Positions 62,085-64,000 of a stretch of DNA of 64,000 nucleotides are shown here, in pieces; position 1 is the first letter of the stretch, and each line of letters opens with the position of its first letter. Below the pieces are notes generated by a model, which searched no databases, was not told where the DNA came from, and was given only the letters and a program-made list of their open reading frames with translations. A program made the position numbers and the translations under genes. The stretch is from JANPPS01 sp964242575 (GTDB lineage Bacteria; Pseudomonadota; Alphaproteobacteria; Acetobacterales; Acetobacteraceae), in NCBI GenBank assembly GCA_964242575.1, contig CAXTCN010000001.1, positions 1 to 64,000 on the forward strand, written 5' to 3'.

Positions 62085-63202
62085 GCTTCCACCCACGCCG
62101 CCACCGAGTGCGCGAAGTCCCGCCAGGTCGGCACCACGAGCGCCGCCGCCTCGTCCCAGAGCCGCGCGGCCTCCGCATCATCCAGCAGCCGCAGCACCGC
62201 CGCCGCGATGGTGTCCGGACCGACCCGCTCCAGCCGTATCTGCCCCAGCGGCGACATCCCGCTCACCGCCGGCAACTGCGCCGACACCACCACGGGAATC
62301 CCGGCGTGCAGCGCCTCGATGGGCGGAATGCCGAAGCCCTCGCCCTCGCTGGGGAACAGCATCGCCCGTGCCCCGCGCAGCGCGCCCCGTACGCCGGCGT
62401 CCGGCAAGTCCCGCAGATGGCGGAACCGCGGCTGCCCGGCAAGCTGGCGCAGCAACGCAAGCTCCTCGACATTGTCCGGCGCCACGCCGCCGATCAGCGT
62501 AAGCCCCGCGTCGGCGCCGTCCCGCCACAAGCGCTGGAACGCACGCATCACCGGGGCAGTGTTCTTGCGCGGCTCGACGCTGCCCAGCATCACAAAGTCG
62601 CGCCGCGACGCCGTGAAGCTTTGCCGCTCCAGCCCAAGCCCGTCCCCACCCATCGGGATCACCGGGCCAGCAACGGCGTCCGGGGCGCGGCTGATGCGCT
62701 GCAAGTAATCGGAGCGGGTCTTGTCGCTGATGAACGCCAGCCGGGGCACGGAGCGGAGCGCGCGCAGGTACGGCATCAGCCGCCGGGCCGACCCGGCGCC
62801 GAACCATTCGGGATGCAGCCAAGGCAGGAAGTCGTACACCAGCCATGACAGGTTCCGCACCCCTTCGCCGGCCAGCACGCGATAGGCCTCCGCGCGGGCC
62901 GGGTCCACGAACAGCTCGGCATTCAGCAGCCGAATTTGGTCGAGCGGCACCGGCGCGCCATGCTTCGAGTGCCGCACCAGGCGCGACAGCTCCGCCACCA
63001 CCCCACCTTCTGGCGCGTCCGAGCACAGCACCGCCAGGATCGAGTGCGGCAGGCGGTGCAGCCGCCGGGTGCGCGGGTCGTAGCGGCAGGGCACCAACGG
63101 GCTGGCGCCGGGCCAGTGGCGGATCAGCTCGCGTTCGGCACGCTGGATGCCGGTGCGCCGCGGGTCCTGCACGAGCTGCGAGATGTCGAGGTGGACGGTC
63201 AT
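62081..63202 (-). CDS. GT4-family glycosyltransferase
   Basis: GT-B glycosyltransferase of 373 residues. It begins MTVHLDISQLVQDPRRTGIQ and RAERELIRHWPG, a common start of O-antigen glycosyltransferases that often use rhamnose or mannose. The donor half has DFVMLGSVEPRKNTAPVMRA and the E-x7-E region MLFPSEGEGFGIPPIEALHA. The start at 63200-63202 gives an ATGA overlap with the upstream glycosyltransferase. A start at 63235 would add 11 residues that read like the preceding gene in another frame. With Gmd/Rmd nearby, transfer of D-rhamnose from GDP-D-rhamnose is plausible but inferred. Confidence 0.87.
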   Translation of the reverse strand: MTVHLDISQLVQDPRRTGIQRAERELIRHWPGASPLVPCRYDPRTRRLHRLPHSILAVLCSDAPEGGVVAELSRLVRHSKHGAPVPLDQIRLLNAELFVDPARAEAYRVLAGEGVRNLSWLVYDFLPWLHPEWFGAGSARRLMPYLRALRSVPRLAFISDKTRSDYLQRISRAPDAVAGPVIPMGGDGLGLERQSFTASRRDFVMLGSVEPRKNTAPVMRAFQRLWRDGADAGLTLIGGVAPDNVEELALLRQLAGQPRFRHLRDLPDAGVRGALRGARAMLFPSEGEGFGIPPIEALHAGIPVVVSAQLPAVSGMSPLGQIRLERVGPDTIAAAVLRLLDDAEAARLWDEAAALVVPTWRDFAHSVAAWVEA

Positions 63203-64000
63203 GCAGCCCCTGGGTCCAAGCCCAACGCCTCGCACAGCCGCATGGCGTAGCGGTCGAAGCCGTGCTCGCCGACGTAGGCCAGGCGCTCCGGTCCGGTCGC
63301 CGCCGCTGGGCTGTCCAGCAGCGTCGCCACCGCCTCGGCCAGCAGGACCGGGCTTGGGTTGTCCGGCACGCGCCGCACGTAACCCGGCGCTTCGATGGCG
63401 TCGGCCAGCGCCGTGGACGCCACGCTGCGCAGCCCGGCACCCACGCAGTCCGCCAGCGCCCCGGACACGCTGCCAGCGCCGGTCTGCCGGAGCTGCACGC
63501 CCACATCCGCCGCCAGCAGGTGGTCGCGGTACGTCGTCTCATCCACGAACCCGTCGGCGAACCACACGTGCTCCCGCACGCCCAGCTCCGCACACAGCCG
63601 TTCGAGCGGGCCGGTCTGCATCAGCGGCTCTCCCACGAAATGCAGCCGCGCGTCCACGCCCCAGCCGCGCAGCAACTCGAGCGCCCAAATGCAGTCCTCC
63701 GGCGCTTTGGTGGGCGCCACGAAGCCGAACGTCGCCAGCACGACCTGCTGCGGCCCGGCGCCCAACCGCGCCATGCGCTCCCGCGCTGCCCGCCGCGCGT
63801 GCGGGCCATCTGCGCCCGGCGCCCAGGCGCGGTATTGGCTGAACGGCAGGTGCAGCGCGGTGCGGCCGTAGCGGCGCTGCACCTCCGCCACGGTGGCGCG
63901 GGAGTGCAGCATCAGCGGCTCCGCCACCTCGGCGATCTCCCGCAATATCAGCGCGCCCGGCGGAAGGTCCCCGGCCAGCCAGTGCCAGATCTCGTTGGCC
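63199..64000 (-). CDS. Glycosyltransferase, C-terminal part (cut by window edge)
   Basis: The frame is open to the right window edge, leaving 266 residues of a GT-B glycosyltransferase. Visible are EVAEPLMLHSRATVAEVQRR, VLATFGFVAPTKAPEDCIWA, LHFVGEPLMQTGPLERLCAE, and the C-terminal GLRSVASTALADAIEAPGYV. The amino-terminal part, including a start codon, lies outside the window. It is upstream of, and overlaps by ATGA, the GT4 gene at 62081-63202. Substrate is unknown; it belongs to the Gmd/Rmd-linked glycan cluster. Confidence 0.82.
   Translation of the reverse strand, partial: ANEIWHWLAGDLPPGALILREIAEVAEPLMLHSRATVAEVQRRYGRTALHLPFSQYRAWAPGADGPHARRAARERMARLGAGPQQVVLATFGFVAPTKAPEDCIWALELLRGWGVDARLHFVGEPLMQTGPLERLCAELGVREHVWFADGFVDETTYRDHLLAADVGVQLRQTGAGSVSGALADCVGAGLRSVASTALADAIEAPGYVRRVPDNPSPVLLAEAVATLLDSPAAATGPERLAYVGEHGFDRYAMRLCEALGLDPGAA

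Overview
This 64 kb window is GC-rich, densely coding chromosomal DNA. No rRNA, tRNA, insertion sequence, prophage or CRISPR array was seen, and no gene-free stretch exceeds 300 bases. The gene content suggests an alphaproteobacterium: eukaryote-like NADP isocitrate dehydrogenase, opgGH-type osmoregulated glucan genes, poly-3-hydroxybutyrate oligomer hydrolase, paired bacterial transglutaminases, and a Gmd/Rmd D-rhamnose pathway. Rhodospirillales/Acetobacteraceae is my best guess; it is inferred from gene content, not proven.

Layout. (1) 0.2-1.4 kb: icd. (2) 1.5-12.1 kb, minus strand: a very compact operon running from myo-inositol-phosphate synthase through an HD-domain protein, a SAM methyltransferase, a Gfo/Idh/MocA oxidoreductase, a stand-alone YcaO protein, a xylose-isomerase-like TIM-barrel protein, a GT4 glycosyltransferase and a PIG-L deacetylase. 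A short orphan OpgH-like glycosyltransferase follows. Inositol synthase, GT4 and PIG-L form the logic of mycothiol or aminoglycoside-like pseudodisaccharides. The YcaO, oxidoreductase, isomerase and methyltransferase would be tailoring steps. I consider this the most likely undescribed system here. (3) 12.3-19.1 kb: two small acidic hypothetical proteins, htpG, an amidase, uronate dehydrogenase, a DUF1003 membrane protein and a HI0933-family flavoprotein that appears to start at an AUA codon. (4) 19.1-30.8 kb, minus strand: a 1676-residue repetitive secreted protein, an opgD/G-opgH pair whose first gene seems to use a CTG start and a Tat signal, and a DUF2491-DUF350-PspA-like operon resembling E. 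coli yjfK-yjfL-yjfJ.

(5) 30.9-37.6 kb: an SMP-30-type lactonase, a 3-hydroxybutyrate oligomer hydrolase, then on the minus strand two transglutaminase-like proteins, an isoprenylcysteine-methyltransferase-like membrane protein, a DUF2786 protein, HU and a small conserved-looking protein. (6) 37.8-44.9 kb, plus strand: fdhD, an OFA-type MFS carrier, 3-hydroxyisobutyrate dehydrogenase and both subunits of a methylcrotonyl-CoA-carboxylase-type enzyme, pointing to branched-chain amino acid breakdown. (7) 44.9-47.8 kb, minus strand: spermidine/putrescine-type ABC binding protein and two permeases without an ATPase.

(8) 48.0-64.0 kb: a glycan locus. Two nucleotide-sugar epimerase/dehydratases, a B12-binding radical SAM protein, a GT4 enzyme and two CgeB-like glycosyltransferases overlap head to tail. 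They are followed by a secreted alpha/beta hydrolase, a membrane-embedded spermidine-synthase-like protein and a Tat-signal-bearing isoaspartate-methyltransferase-like protein. After a GlcG/HbpS-like protein, the minus strand carries Gmd and Rmd (GDP-D-rhamnose) and two further glycosyltransferases, the last cut by the window edge. Most genes within a block overlap by 1-4 bases, so translational coupling is probably widespread.
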